NCBI GenBank assembly: GCA_019116305.1
Contig: DXBY01000337.1
Coordinates: 1 to 37,995 of the forward strand
From: Candidatus Ruania gallistercoris
GTDB taxonomy: Bacteria > Actinomycetota > Actinomycetes > Actinomycetales > Beutenbergiaceae
Direction of reading: 5' to 3'
Length of the DNA stretch: 37,995 nucleotides
The stretch's first letter is position 1; each line of letters begins with the position of its first letter. The translations under genes and the position numbers were made by a program. Below the pieces are notes generated by a model. That model had not been told where the DNA came from and searched no databases. It saw only the letters and a program-made list of their open reading frames with translations. This document shows, piece by piece, positions 7,205-15,095 of this stretch.

Positions 7205-8023
7205 TCAGCCCCGCGCTGTCGCTCCCTCACGGCGGGCCGCCACAGCGGCGAGCAGGCCGAGCACGAGGAAGGCGCCGCCCAGCCACGCCAGATGCAACCA
7301 CGGCGGGCTGCTCGGCGTTGCGGTCCAGAAGGCGACGTCCGAGGTGGGCATCACCACCGGGTAAGCCAGCTGCCCGAAGTGGAACGTGGGCAGGTACACC
7401 GCAACATTCTGCACCACCTCCGGTAGGTCGCTCAGCGGCACGAAGAACCCGGACGCGAACGCCAGCGGCAGGAAGATCAGGTTGGCCACCATCACCGCAG
7501 CGCGCGGGCGGGCGAGATAGGCGATCGCGAAGCCGAGCGGGGCGAAGACCACTGTGGCCCCGAGCATCGTGACGCCCAGGCGCAGCCAGGTCGCCGGCTC
7601 CAGGTCCGCCCCAGCAGCCAGTCCCGCCAGCGCGAACAGCGCCAGGATCACCACAGTGGACAGCAGGAGCGCATTACCGACCTTGCCCGCCAGGTATGCA
7701 GGGGTCGGGATCGGAGTGGCCCGCAGGGTCCGGGTCCAGCCACGGCTGCGGTCCTTCGCGACGTCCTCACCGAAGACGAAGATGGCCATCGAGATCGTGC
7801 CGTAGGCGCAGACTGACACCAGCATCGCGACGTCGACCGGAGTCCCGCCGGGAAGCGAGCTGCTGTTCGGGAGGCCGAACATCGCATAGATGAGGATCGG
7901 CACCCCCAGTGCCCCGACGGCGAACTCCGGTGCCCGCAGGCTGGAGCGGAGCTCGGTCCAGATCGAGAGGGCGGTCAGCGGGAGCATCCGGGGGCCGCGG
8001 GCGTGTGTACTGGTGGAGGTCAT
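7205..8023 (-). CDS. ABC-2-type transporter permease
   Basis: A 272-residue membrane protein with about six transmembrane helices, typical of ABC-2 exporters (ABC2_membrane type). Conserved features include the long first cytoplasmic region, SMAIFVFGEDVAKDRSRGW before the central helices, and the PLAFASGFFVPLSDLP segment before the last extracytoplasmic loop. It would form the channel of an exporter with the ATPase encoded directly upstream; the ATPase stop and this ATG share one base (TGATG). The cargo is not predictable; lipids, drugs and peptides are all moved by this class. The divergent two-component system is the likely regulator. Confidence 0.88.
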   Translation of the reverse strand: MTSTSTHARGPRMLPLTALSIWTELRSSLRAPEFAVGALGVPILIYAMFGLPNSSSLPGGTPVDVAMLVSVCAYGTISMAIFVFGEDVAKDRSRGWTRTLRATPIPTPAYLAGKVGNALLLSTVVILALFALAGLAAGADLEPATWLRLGVTMLGATVVFAPLGFAIAYLARPRAAVMVANLIFLPLAFASGFFVPLSDLPEVVQNVAVYLPTFHFGQLAYPVVMPTSDVAFWTATPSSPPWLHLAWLGGAFLVLGLLAAVAARREGATARG

Positions 8024-8742
8024 CAGTCCGTCACTTTCTCGGTGTCGTTCTCTGCGGTCAGGGTGAGGAAGACCTCCTCCAGGTCGTCGCGACCGTGCGC
8101 GGTGAGCTCGTCGCCAGTGGTGTCGGCCAGCACACGGCCCTGGTGGATCACCACCACCCGGTCGGCCACGTCGGCAGCCTCGGTGAGGTCATGGGTGGCG
8201 AACAGGATGGTGGCACCGGCATGCACACTGTCCTGGGCCTGCCGCCAGAACCTGCGCCGGGCAGCGACATCCATCGCCGAGGTGGGCTCGTCCAGCAGCA
8301 GCAGCTCGGGTGCGCCGACCAGTGCCATGGCGAGCAGGAGCCGCTGGCGTTCCCCACCGGACATCCGTGCTACAATCCGGTTCGCGCGGCTGGTCAGCGC
8401 CGCCCGGGCCAGGACGTCGTCGACACTGAGCGGGGCCGGGTAGCTGCGCCCGACCAGCCGCACCAGCTCGGCCGCTGTGACCTGCTCCGGCAGACCCGCC
8501 GACTGCAGCATCGCACCGATCCGCCGCCGCACCCGGCTGCCGGGTGGCTCACCGAGTACCCGGACCGTGCCCGTGGTGGGCCGGACCAGGTCGAGCAGCA
8601 GCTCGAAGGCTGTGGACTTGCCCGCTCCGTTCGGTCCCAGCAGGGCCACGATCTCACCTGCCGCGACGTCCAGATCGATGCCGCTCAGGGCCCTCACCCG
8701 GCCGTAGTGCTTGTGCACCCCCTGCATGCTGACTGCTGACAT
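8023..8742 (-). CDS. ABC transporter ATP-binding protein
   Basis: A 239-residue exporter-type ATPase. Walker A is LLGPNGAGKST (Lys42), the Q-loop region is RIGAMLQSAGLP, the ABC signature is MSGGERQR (127-134), Walker B is LLLLDEPTSAMD (147-158) and the switch histidine is in LFATHDL. It powers the permease encoded just downstream. The ATG at 8742 is chosen because GGAG lies 8 bases upstream and homologues start near this MQGVHKHYG region; a longer reading to 8781 adds an unsupported arginine-rich tail. The DRAA/CcmA-like architecture with one ATPase and one permease gene next to a NarL-type two-component system resembles the B. subtilis yfiJK-yfiLMN layout. Confidence 0.92.
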   Translation of the reverse strand: MSAVSMQGVHKHYGRVRALSGIDLDVAAGEIVALLGPNGAGKSTAFELLLDLVRPTTGTVRVLGEPPGSRVRRRIGAMLQSAGLPEQVTAAELVRLVGRSYPAPLSVDDVLARAALTSRANRIVARMSGGERQRLLLAMALVGAPELLLLDEPTSAMDVAARRRFWRQAQDSVHAGATILFATHDLTEAADVADRVVVIHQGRVLADTTGDELTAHGRDDLEEVFLTLTAENDTEKVTD

Positions 8743-8823
8743 CCTTCGTCTCCGTTCCTGATCGCTCCGGTCGTTCGACACTAGAGCGCCCGACCCTTCC
8801 GGCGGATGTGCCGGGACGCACCA

Positions 8824-8883
8824 GATCGACCGTGACTTCTGGCACTACGGCACCGGATCGACCGTGACTTCTGGCACTACGGC
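8824..8883. repeat. Two 28-bp direct repeats between the ABC exporter and the two-component system
   Basis: Segments 8824-8851 and 8856-8883 are identical over 28 bases, with a 32-base period, about three helical turns. Each copy contains CCGT and ACGG ends around GTGACTTCTGGCAC. They lie in the 170-base divergent region, 17 bases before the kinase -10 box. A regulator binding site is the likeliest reading. Confidence 0.75.
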
Positions 8884-8900
8884 GCTCACCTGGTGCGCGG

Positions 8901-8906
8901 TACGCT
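8901..8906 (+). promoter_or_regulatory. Leaderless -10 box of the histidine kinase gene
   Basis: TACGCT ends 6 bases before the ATG at 8913, with no Shine-Dalgarno sequence. The 28-bp repeats end 17 bases upstream, where an activator would sit. Confidence 0.5.
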
Positions 8907-8912
8907 CGAGCG

Positions 8913-10037
8913 ATGGCGGCGCGCGCGGAGACGGTCCTCGCCGCTGGCGCTGGGCTGGTAGCGGTGGGTGTCGTCGGTATCGCCGTGCTGGCTTTCGGGA
9001 TGCCGCTCAGTGACGATCCGGTGGTGACCGCGCTGTGGTGGGTGGCCTACCTCGGCTACCTCGCCGTTTTCGTCCTGGACCCGGACCTGACCCGGCTGCG
9101 CCCGCCATGGTCTCCTCGGGTGGGGGTGCTGATCCTCGTGCTGGCCGGTCTCGCGGTCTGGTTCCTCGCCCCTCAGCTGGGCTGGAGCGCCGTGTTGTTC
9201 GTGGTCACGGCCGGCTCCGCGGGGTTCCTCGTCACTCCTGCGGTGCTCGCGGCGATCGTCATCGTGCAGACCACGGCCGTGCTGGTCGGGGGAGTGGTCG
9301 CCGGGTCATCGGCCGCCGACGTTGCCTTCACCGGGATGGCCTACCTCGCCTTCCAGGCGTTCGCGGCGATCGCTGTGCTCAGTCAGCGCCGTCAGATCGA
9401 GGCGCGGGCCGAGCTCGCCGCCGCGCACACCGAGCTGCGTGCCACCAGTGCGCTGCTGGAGACCTCCAGCCGGTCCGCGGAGCGTCTGCGCATCGCTCGG
9501 GACCTGCACGATGTCCTCGGCCATCAGCTCACTGCACTGGCCCTGGAGCTCGAGGTCGCCGGTCACCACGCCGAGGGGCCCGCCGGCGAGCACGTGACCC
9601 GCGCCCGGGCGGTGACCAAGGACCTCCTCGGTGACGTGCGCGGTGCTGTGGGCGAGCTGCGGGACACTCCGGAGGAGCTCGGCACTGTGCTGCGCCGCGT
9701 CGTGACCGGGCTCCCCGGGCTCGTGGTGCACCTGGACGTGAACCTGGCCACGAAGGTCGACGAGCCAGCGCACACCGCGCTGGTGCGCTGCCTGCAGGAG
9801 GTGGTGACGAACACCCTGCGGCATGCCAGCGCGTCCCGCCTGGACGTGTCCGTGACCGGTGGCGGCGGTGAGGTGGTGCTGCGAGCTGTGGATGACGGCA
9901 TCGGCACGGCGAGGGTGGACCCCGGCAATGGGTTGACCGGAATGTCCGAGCGGTTCACCGCCCTCGGCGGCAGCCTGGAGCTGGAGTCCGCGCGCAATCG
10001 CGGTTTCACCGTGGTGGCGCGGGTGCCGCTGTCATGA
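8913..10037 (+). CDS. Sensor histidine kinase, NarL/DesK type
   Basis: A 374-residue membrane sensor kinase. About five hydrophobic helices fill residues 8-157, with no large extracellular sensor, followed by a linker coiled coil (RRQIEARAELAAAHTELRA). The HisKA_3 dimerisation motif RIARDLHDVLGHQLTALAL holds the phospho-acceptor His199. The ATPase domain shows the N box (EVVTNTLRHASASRL) and the G box (DDGIG, then GNGLTGMSERF). It would phosphorylate the regulator encoded next, whose ATG overlaps its stop (ATGA). It is divergent from an ABC exporter, so a signal at the membrane, such as a drug or envelope stress, probably controls that exporter. Confidence 0.9.
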   Translation: MAARAETVLAAGAGLVAVGVVGIAVLAFGMPLSDDPVVTALWWVAYLGYLAVFVLDPDLTRLRPPWSPRVGVLILVLAGLAVWFLAPQLGWSAVLFVVTAGSAGFLVTPAVLAAIVIVQTTAVLVGGVVAGSSAADVAFTGMAYLAFQAFAAIAVLSQRRQIEARAELAAAHTELRATSALLETSSRSAERLRIARDLHDVLGHQLTALALELEVAGHHAEGPAGEHVTRARAVTKDLLGDVRGAVGELRDTPEELGTVLRRVVTGLPGLVVHLDVNLATKVDEPAHTALVRCLQEVVTNTLRHASASRLDVSVTGGGGEVVLRAVDDGIGTARVDPGNGLTGMSERFTALGGSLELESARNRGFTVVARVPLS

Positions 10038-10678
10038 TCCGGGTGGCGCTCGTGGACGACCAGACCCTGGTGCGGCAGGGCATCCGCAGCCTGCTCGCGC
10101 TCGCCGACGGCGTCGCAGTGGTGGCCGAGGGTGAGCACGGCGACGAGGCGCTGGAGATCCTCGCCGAGACCGACGTCGACGTGCTCCTGCTGGATCTGCG
10201 GATGCCGATCCGGGACGGGATCGCCACTCTGGAGGTGCTCGCCGAACGCGGCGTGGACGTGCCCGTGCTCGTGCTCACCACGTTCGACGACGACGAGCTC
10301 GTCCTGGGTGCGCTGCGTGCGGGGGCGAAGGGCTACCTGCTCAAGGACGTCACGCTCGAACAGCTGACCGGCGCGATCCGCACGCTCGCCGACGGTGGCA
10401 CCCTGCTGCAACCGGGGTTGTCCGACCGACTGCTGCGGACCGTGATCGCAGGCGAGTCGTCCACCGGCGGGGTGGATCCTCCCGGCGGGCTCACCACACG
10501 CGAGCAGGACATCCTGCGGCTCGTGGCCGCGGGGTACTCGAATGCGGAGATCGCCGCAGCGCTCCACCTGGCGTCGGGCACGGTGAAGAACCACCTCTCC
10601 GCCGTGTTCGCCAAGCTCGGGGTCCGCGATCGCACCCAGGCGGTGATGCGCGCCATCGACCGGGGCCTGCTCGGCTGA
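10034..10678 (+). CDS. Response regulator, NarL/LuxR type
   Basis: A 214-residue response regulator. The receiver domain (1-120) has the acidic pair Asp8/Asp9, the phospho-acceptor Asp54 in LLLDLRMP, Thr81/Thr82 in VLTTFDD and the conserved Lys in AKGYLLKD. The C-terminal LuxR helix-turn-helix is LTTREQDILRLVAAGYSNAEIA, then ASGTVKNHLSAVFAKLGVRDR. It overlaps the kinase gene by 4 bases and is its partner. Likely targets are its own promoter and the divergent ABC exporter, through the 28-bp repeats at 8824-8883. Confidence 0.93.
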   Translation: MIRVALVDDQTLVRQGIRSLLALADGVAVVAEGEHGDEALEILAETDVDVLLLDLRMPIRDGIATLEVLAERGVDVPVLVLTTFDDDELVLGALRAGAKGYLLKDVTLEQLTGAIRTLADGGTLLQPGLSDRLLRTVIAGESSTGGVDPPGGLTTREQDILRLVAAGYSNAEIAAALHLASGTVKNHLSAVFAKLGVRDRTQAVMRAIDRGLLG

Positions 10679-10711
10679 CTGCGCTCGCAGTTCCCACCGG
10701 TCTCGACCGGG

Positions 10712-11755
10712 TCAGTCGACCCGGGCGCCGGTCTCGTCCCAGTGTGCGGCGACCTTCTTGCTCGGCTGCACCCGCGGCGGCTCACCCGGCATCTTCGGAT
10801 ACTCCGGCGGAAACGGTTCCTCGCCCAGCCCGCGATCCAGGTCCGCCTGCCACAGCACCAGCGCCGGCCCCAGCTGCCCGGCGGCGTCGTCGATGCCCGC
10901 CCAGGCGTCGCCGTCGGAATCGAGCAGGCCGGGCACGGTGCGCACGGTGAAGTCGGCAGTGGCGATCTCACCGAGATCGTCCCAGCGCACCGGCATGGAC
11001 ACCGGCGCCCCGTCCAGCGGCCGGGGACTGTAGGCGGAGGCGATCGTGCGGTCCCGGTTCGCCTGGTTGAAGTCCACGAAAATCTTCTCCCCGCGTTCCT
11101 CCTTCCACCAGGCGGTGGTGACCAGCTCCGGCAGCCGGCGCTCCAGCTCCCGGGCGATCGCGATCACCCCATGCCGCACCTCCAGGAACTCATAGTCCGG
11201 TGCGATCCGGGCGTACACGTGCAGTCCGCGGCTGCCGCTGGTCTTCACCCAGGGGGTGAGGTCCAGCTCCCGGAGCAGGTCGCCCAGGGCGCGAGCGGCC
11301 TCGACGATGTCCGCGAAGGAGCGCCCGGGCTGGGGGTCCAGGTCGATTCGCAGCTCGTCCGGATTGTCCGTGTTCGCCGTACGTACCGGCCACGGGTGGA
11401 AGGTGATGGTGTTCATCTGCACTGCCCACACGGCGGTCGCGGCCTCGTCGATCACCAGCTGGGGGTGCTGACGTCCGCTCGGGTAGGTGCACATCACCGT
11501 GCGGGCCCACTCCGGTGCGCCCTTCGGCGGGTTCTTGGAGAAGAACTCCTCGCCGCTCACTCCGGCCGGGAACCGCTGCAGGGTGACAGGTCGGTCGCTG
11601 AGCGCCCGGAGCAGAGCGGGCGCCGCAGCCGCTGTGTAGCCAGCGAGGTCCCACTTGGTGATCCCGGGCCAGATCTCCCGGTCCGGGGAGGAGATGCGGA
11701 CCTGGCGGTCGCCGTCGGGGCCGGGAACGTCCAGCATCTTCGCAGAGGAGGCCAT
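10712..11755 (-). CDS. LigD-type polymerase domain protein (Prim-PolC-like)
   Basis: A 347-residue stand-alone archaeo-eukaryotic-primase-fold polymerase, related to the LigD polymerase domain and close in length to mycobacterial Prim-PolC. The metal-binding pair is Asp138/Asp140 in RIDLDPQPG. Other family motifs are RFPAGVSGEEFFSKNPP (61-77), VQMNTITFHPW (112-122), VKTSGSRGLHVYA and NRDRTIASAYSPRP. It lacks ligase and nuclease domains. In mycobacteria Prim-PolC and LigC are encoded side by side and cooperate in gap filling and sealing; here LigC is 4 kb away on the other strand. The ATG at 11755 follows TAGGCT by 7 bases, so translation is probably leaderless. No Ku gene is in the window. 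Confidence 0.9.
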   Translation of the reverse strand: MASSAKMLDVPGPDGDRQVRISSPDREIWPGITKWDLAGYTAAAAPALLRALSDRPVTLQRFPAGVSGEEFFSKNPPKGAPEWARTVMCTYPSGRQHPQLVIDEAATAVWAVQMNTITFHPWPVRTANTDNPDELRIDLDPQPGRSFADIVEAARALGDLLRELDLTPWVKTSGSRGLHVYARIAPDYEFLEVRHGVIAIARELERRLPELVTTAWWKEERGEKIFVDFNQANRDRTIASAYSPRPLDGAPVSMPVRWDDLGEIATADFTVRTVPGLLDSDGDAWAGIDDAAGQLGPALVLWQADLDRGLGEEPFPPEYPKMPGEPPRVQPSKKVAAHWDETGARVD

Positions 11756-11762
11756 ACCGGAC

Positions 11763-11768
11763 AGCCTA
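11763..11768 (-). promoter_or_regulatory. Leaderless -10 box of the Prim-PolC gene
   Basis: TAGGCT on the minus strand ends 7 bases before the ATG at 11755; no Shine-Dalgarno sequence is seen. Confidence 0.5.
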
Positions 11769-11808
11769 TGGGCCTGGCGGCGCGTCGGGAAGTCACCGGC
11801 CGGCCGCC

Positions 11809-11870
11809 CTGTAGGCGCCACTCGTCGTCACGTCACTGGTGTCGATGGCGACCAGGGGTGGCACCTACAG
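11809..11870 (-). terminator. Long hairpin downstream of the aminotransferase gene
   Basis: Arms 11809-11821 and 11858-11870 pair at 12 of 13 positions around a 36-base loop, which can itself fold. It starts 4 bases after the aminotransferase stop and ends upstream of the Prim-PolC promoter. It probably ends the aminotransferase transcript; the large loop makes this a moderate call. Confidence 0.45.
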
Positions 11871-11874
11871 GCGG

Positions 11875-12966
11875 TCAGAGCGAGCGGTAGGCCTCCGCGA
11901 GGCGGCGTACGCCCTCGTCGATCTGGTCCACGGTCACTCCGGAGTAGGCGAGCCGGATGGCGTTCTTCGCGTCGTCGAGCAGGAAGTCGCTGCCCTTGAC
12001 GATCTGCACCCCCCGCTCGGCCGCCGCAGCGAACAGCGCATCGCCGTCCACGCCGTCGGGGAAGGTGACCCAGAGGAAGTAGCCACCCTCGGGCTCCACG
12101 AACTGTGCCTCCGGGAGGTGTTCGCGCAGCCCGGCACAGAGCCGCTGGGACCGCTCCTCCAGCGCCGCCTTCACCGTGGCGATCGAGGAGTCGAAGGACC
12201 CGCCGCGCACGAACTCGTTCACGATCGACTGCGCGACCATGTTCGGCGAGATGTAGGTGCCGGTGGCCAGCTTGGCGATCTTCGCGATCACGTCCGCCGG
12301 CCCCACCAGGTACCCCACCCGGATCCCCGGGCACACCGTCTTGGAGAACGAGGAGGCGTACACCACTTCACCCTCGGTGGACAGCTCGAGCATCGTCGGC
12401 TGCCGCTCACCGGAGAAGCGCAGCTCCACGTACGGGTCGTCCTCGAAGATGGTGAAGTCGTACTCCCGGGCCAGCGCCACCAGCGCGCGCCGTTTGTCTC
12501 CGGAGAGGGAGTACCCGGCCGGGTTCTGGAAGTTCGGGATCAGGTGCGCCAGCGAGATCTTCGTGCCGGCGGCCAGCAGGTCGGCCAGCGCCTGCACGTC
12601 CACACCGTCCTCCGCGAGTGGCACGGCGCGCAGGTCCGCGTTCCGCCCCTTCAGCGAGCCGAGCGTGCGGTCGTAGCTCGGCCGCTCCACCACCACGGTG
12701 TCACCCTCGCCCACCAGCGTGTCGAACAGGAAGGCGTCGGCCTGCATCGAGCCGTTGGTGACCAGCACCTGGTCCTCGGCCACTCCGTGCCGCTCGGCGA
12801 TCCAGGCGCGCAGCGGCTTGTACCCCACCGACGTGCCGTAGGCGAAACTCCCGGCGGGGTCGTTGGTGAAGGCACGGTCGGCGGCGGCTTTGAGGCCCTC
12901 GACATCGATGATGTCGAGGGAGGGAGCGCCACGGGCGAACGAGATCGGTGCTGGTTCTGCTGCCAT
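11875..12966 (-). CDS. PLP-dependent class I/II aminotransferase
   Basis: A 363-residue fold-type I aminotransferase of the 2-aminoadipate/LysN or MocR-like catalytic type, without an attached GntR DNA-binding domain. The Schiff-base Lys209 lies in YASSFSKTVCPGIRVGY. Other PLP contacts are VTNGSMQADAFLF (69-81), LIPNFQNPAGYSLS (Asn148) and FEDDPYVELRF (Asp177, Tyr179). It is cytosolic, and the substrate cannot be fixed from the sequence; alpha-aminoadipate, leucine or valine are candidates. The ATG at 12966 follows TACGCT by 7 bases, which suggests leaderless transcription. A reading to 13035 is open but adds a low-complexity tail. It stands alone, apart from the upstream DedA gene. Confidence 0.88.
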   Translation of the reverse strand: MAAEPAPISFARGAPSLDIIDVEGLKAAADRAFTNDPAGSFAYGTSVGYKPLRAWIAERHGVAEDQVLVTNGSMQADAFLFDTLVGEGDTVVVERPSYDRTLGSLKGRNADLRAVPLAEDGVDVQALADLLAAGTKISLAHLIPNFQNPAGYSLSGDKRRALVALAREYDFTIFEDDPYVELRFSGERQPTMLELSTEGEVVYASSFSKTVCPGIRVGYLVGPADVIAKIAKLATGTYISPNMVAQSIVNEFVRGGSFDSSIATVKAALEERSQRLCAGLREHLPEAQFVEPEGGYFLWVTFPDGVDGDALFAAAAERGVQIVKGSDFLLDDAKNAIRLAYSGVTVDQIDEGVRRLAEAYRSL

Positions 12967-12973
12967 GTGTGCC

Positions 12974-12979
12974 AGCGTA
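12974..12979 (-). promoter_or_regulatory. Leaderless -10 box of the aminotransferase gene
   Basis: TACGCT on the minus strand ends 7 bases before the ATG at 12966. Confidence 0.5.
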
Positions 12980-12984
12980 GCGGC

Positions 12985-13069
12985 CGACGGCGCAGCCTCA
13001 CCCGGTCCGGGCGGCTCGCCGTGGTGTGGTCTCATCTGGCGAGAGTCGACGGCGCAGCCTCATCCGGTC
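12985..13069. repeat. 23-bp direct repeat flanking the end of the DedA gene
   Basis: Segments 12985-13007 and 13047-13069 match at 22 of 23 positions, 62 bases apart. The second contains the DedA stop codon; the first lies just upstream of the aminotransferase promoter. It may be a small duplication of the gene's 3' end. Confidence 0.6.
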
Positions 13070-13740
13070 GAGGACTCCTCGCCGCGGGCCTTGAGCCGCT
13101 TCCGTACCCGGACCACCACGAAGTAGACCACTGCGAGCCCGATCAGAACGAGCACGATCGTGGACAGGATGCCGCTCCACTGCTCCAGTACTGGTTCGAT
13201 CGCAGGACCGAATGCGAACCCGAGTCCGATCCACAGGCCGTTCCAGATCAGCGAACCGAGGGTGGTGTACAGGCTGAAGATTCCCAGGCCCATCCGCTCC
13301 ACACCGGCCGGGATGGAGATGAACGAGCGCACCAGCGGCACACAGCGGCCGAAGAACACCGCCGCGCCACCCCAGCGGGCGAAGAATGCCTCTGCTTTGT
13401 CGAAGTCGGCGGTCTCCAGCAGCGGCGTCTTCTCGAAGATCCACCTGGTGCGCTTGCGACCCAGGGCTGCGCCGATCCCGTACCAGAGCCAGGCGCCCAC
13501 CAGGCCACCGAGGGTTGCCGCCACGATCGCCCACCACACGTTCATCCGCCCGTCCCAGGCGAGGAACCCGGCACCGGGAAGGACCGCCTCGGAGGGGATC
13601 GGTGGGAAGAAGGTCTCGATGAAGACCGCCAACCCCACGCCCACCTCGCCGACCGTGGTCATCAGGGACAGCACCCAGCCGATGAATCCTTCGTACTCGG
13701 CGGCGGGCGCCACGGCCTCGCGCGCGATGGCAGGCAGCAT
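13060..13740 (-). CDS. DedA-family membrane protein
   Basis: A 226-residue integral membrane protein of the DedA/VTT family, thought to move or flip phospholipids such as undecaprenyl phosphate and to support membrane homeostasis. Family hallmarks are FIETFFPPIPSEAVLPGAGF (residues 40-59, a re-entrant loop) and FGRCVPLVRSFISIPAGVERM, which holds the conserved arginine and proline residues. There are about five hydrophobic segments and a basic C-terminal tail (VRVRKRLKARGEESSTG). The ATG at 13740 has AGGA five bases upstream. It is divergent from pheS and convergent with nothing; the aminotransferase follows on the same strand with a separate promoter. Confidence 0.92.
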   Translation of the reverse strand: MLPAIAREAVAPAAEYEGFIGWVLSLMTTVGEVGVGLAVFIETFFPPIPSEAVLPGAGFLAWDGRMNVWWAIVAATLGGLVGAWLWYGIGAALGRKRTRWIFEKTPLLETADFDKAEAFFARWGGAAVFFGRCVPLVRSFISIPAGVERMGLGIFSLYTTLGSLIWNGLWIGLGFAFGPAIEPVLEQWSGILSTIVLVLIGLAVVYFVVVRVRKRLKARGEESSTG

Positions 13741-13881
13741 GAGTGTCCTGTCTGTCGTCTCGTGGATGGACAGTTCTCAGATTCTCACGTGCGCTGCGGC
13801 ACGGACCTCCACCTGTGCGGTGATTCTGCGGAGATCTGGAGGAGGCGGAGCACGTCCGGCGTGGTGTGCCACACTGGGCCG

Positions 13882-13914
13882 ATGCACGCGATGCGATTTA
13901 CCTGGCCCGTCTGA
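13882..13914 (+). other. Possible 10-codon leader ORF upstream of pheS
   Basis: A short reading, MHAMRFTWPV then TGA, lies 104 bases before pheS and is followed by a 7-bp hairpin (CGGCGAG/CTCGCCG near 13932-13948). CACACT lies 6 bases before its ATG. It has only one Phe codon, so an attenuator role is weak; it may be chance. Confidence 0.15.
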
Positions 13915-13979
13915 GGGCCGATGTGCGCGTGCGGCGAGCCTCCTCGCCGACGATTCGTCAGCGCCCCGGGCGGGCACTC

Positions 13980-15094
<1,115 letters not shown>

Positions 15095-15095
<1 letters not shown>

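Noticed and set aside
10697-10724. Short overlapping hairpins between the response regulator and Prim-PolC stops
   Set aside because: The stems are only 5-6 bp, overlap each other and run into the Prim-PolC stop; chance at this GC content.
12898-12922. Palindrome CCTCGACATC...GATGTCGAGG
   Set aside because: It lies inside the aminotransferase coding sequence and is explained by the codons for DIIDVEG; similarity to the hairpin after pheT is limited to a short TCGA-rich core.
11839-13914. A 691-codon plus-strand reading across the aminotransferase and DedA genes
   Set aside because: It runs antisense through two recognised genes and their separate promoters.
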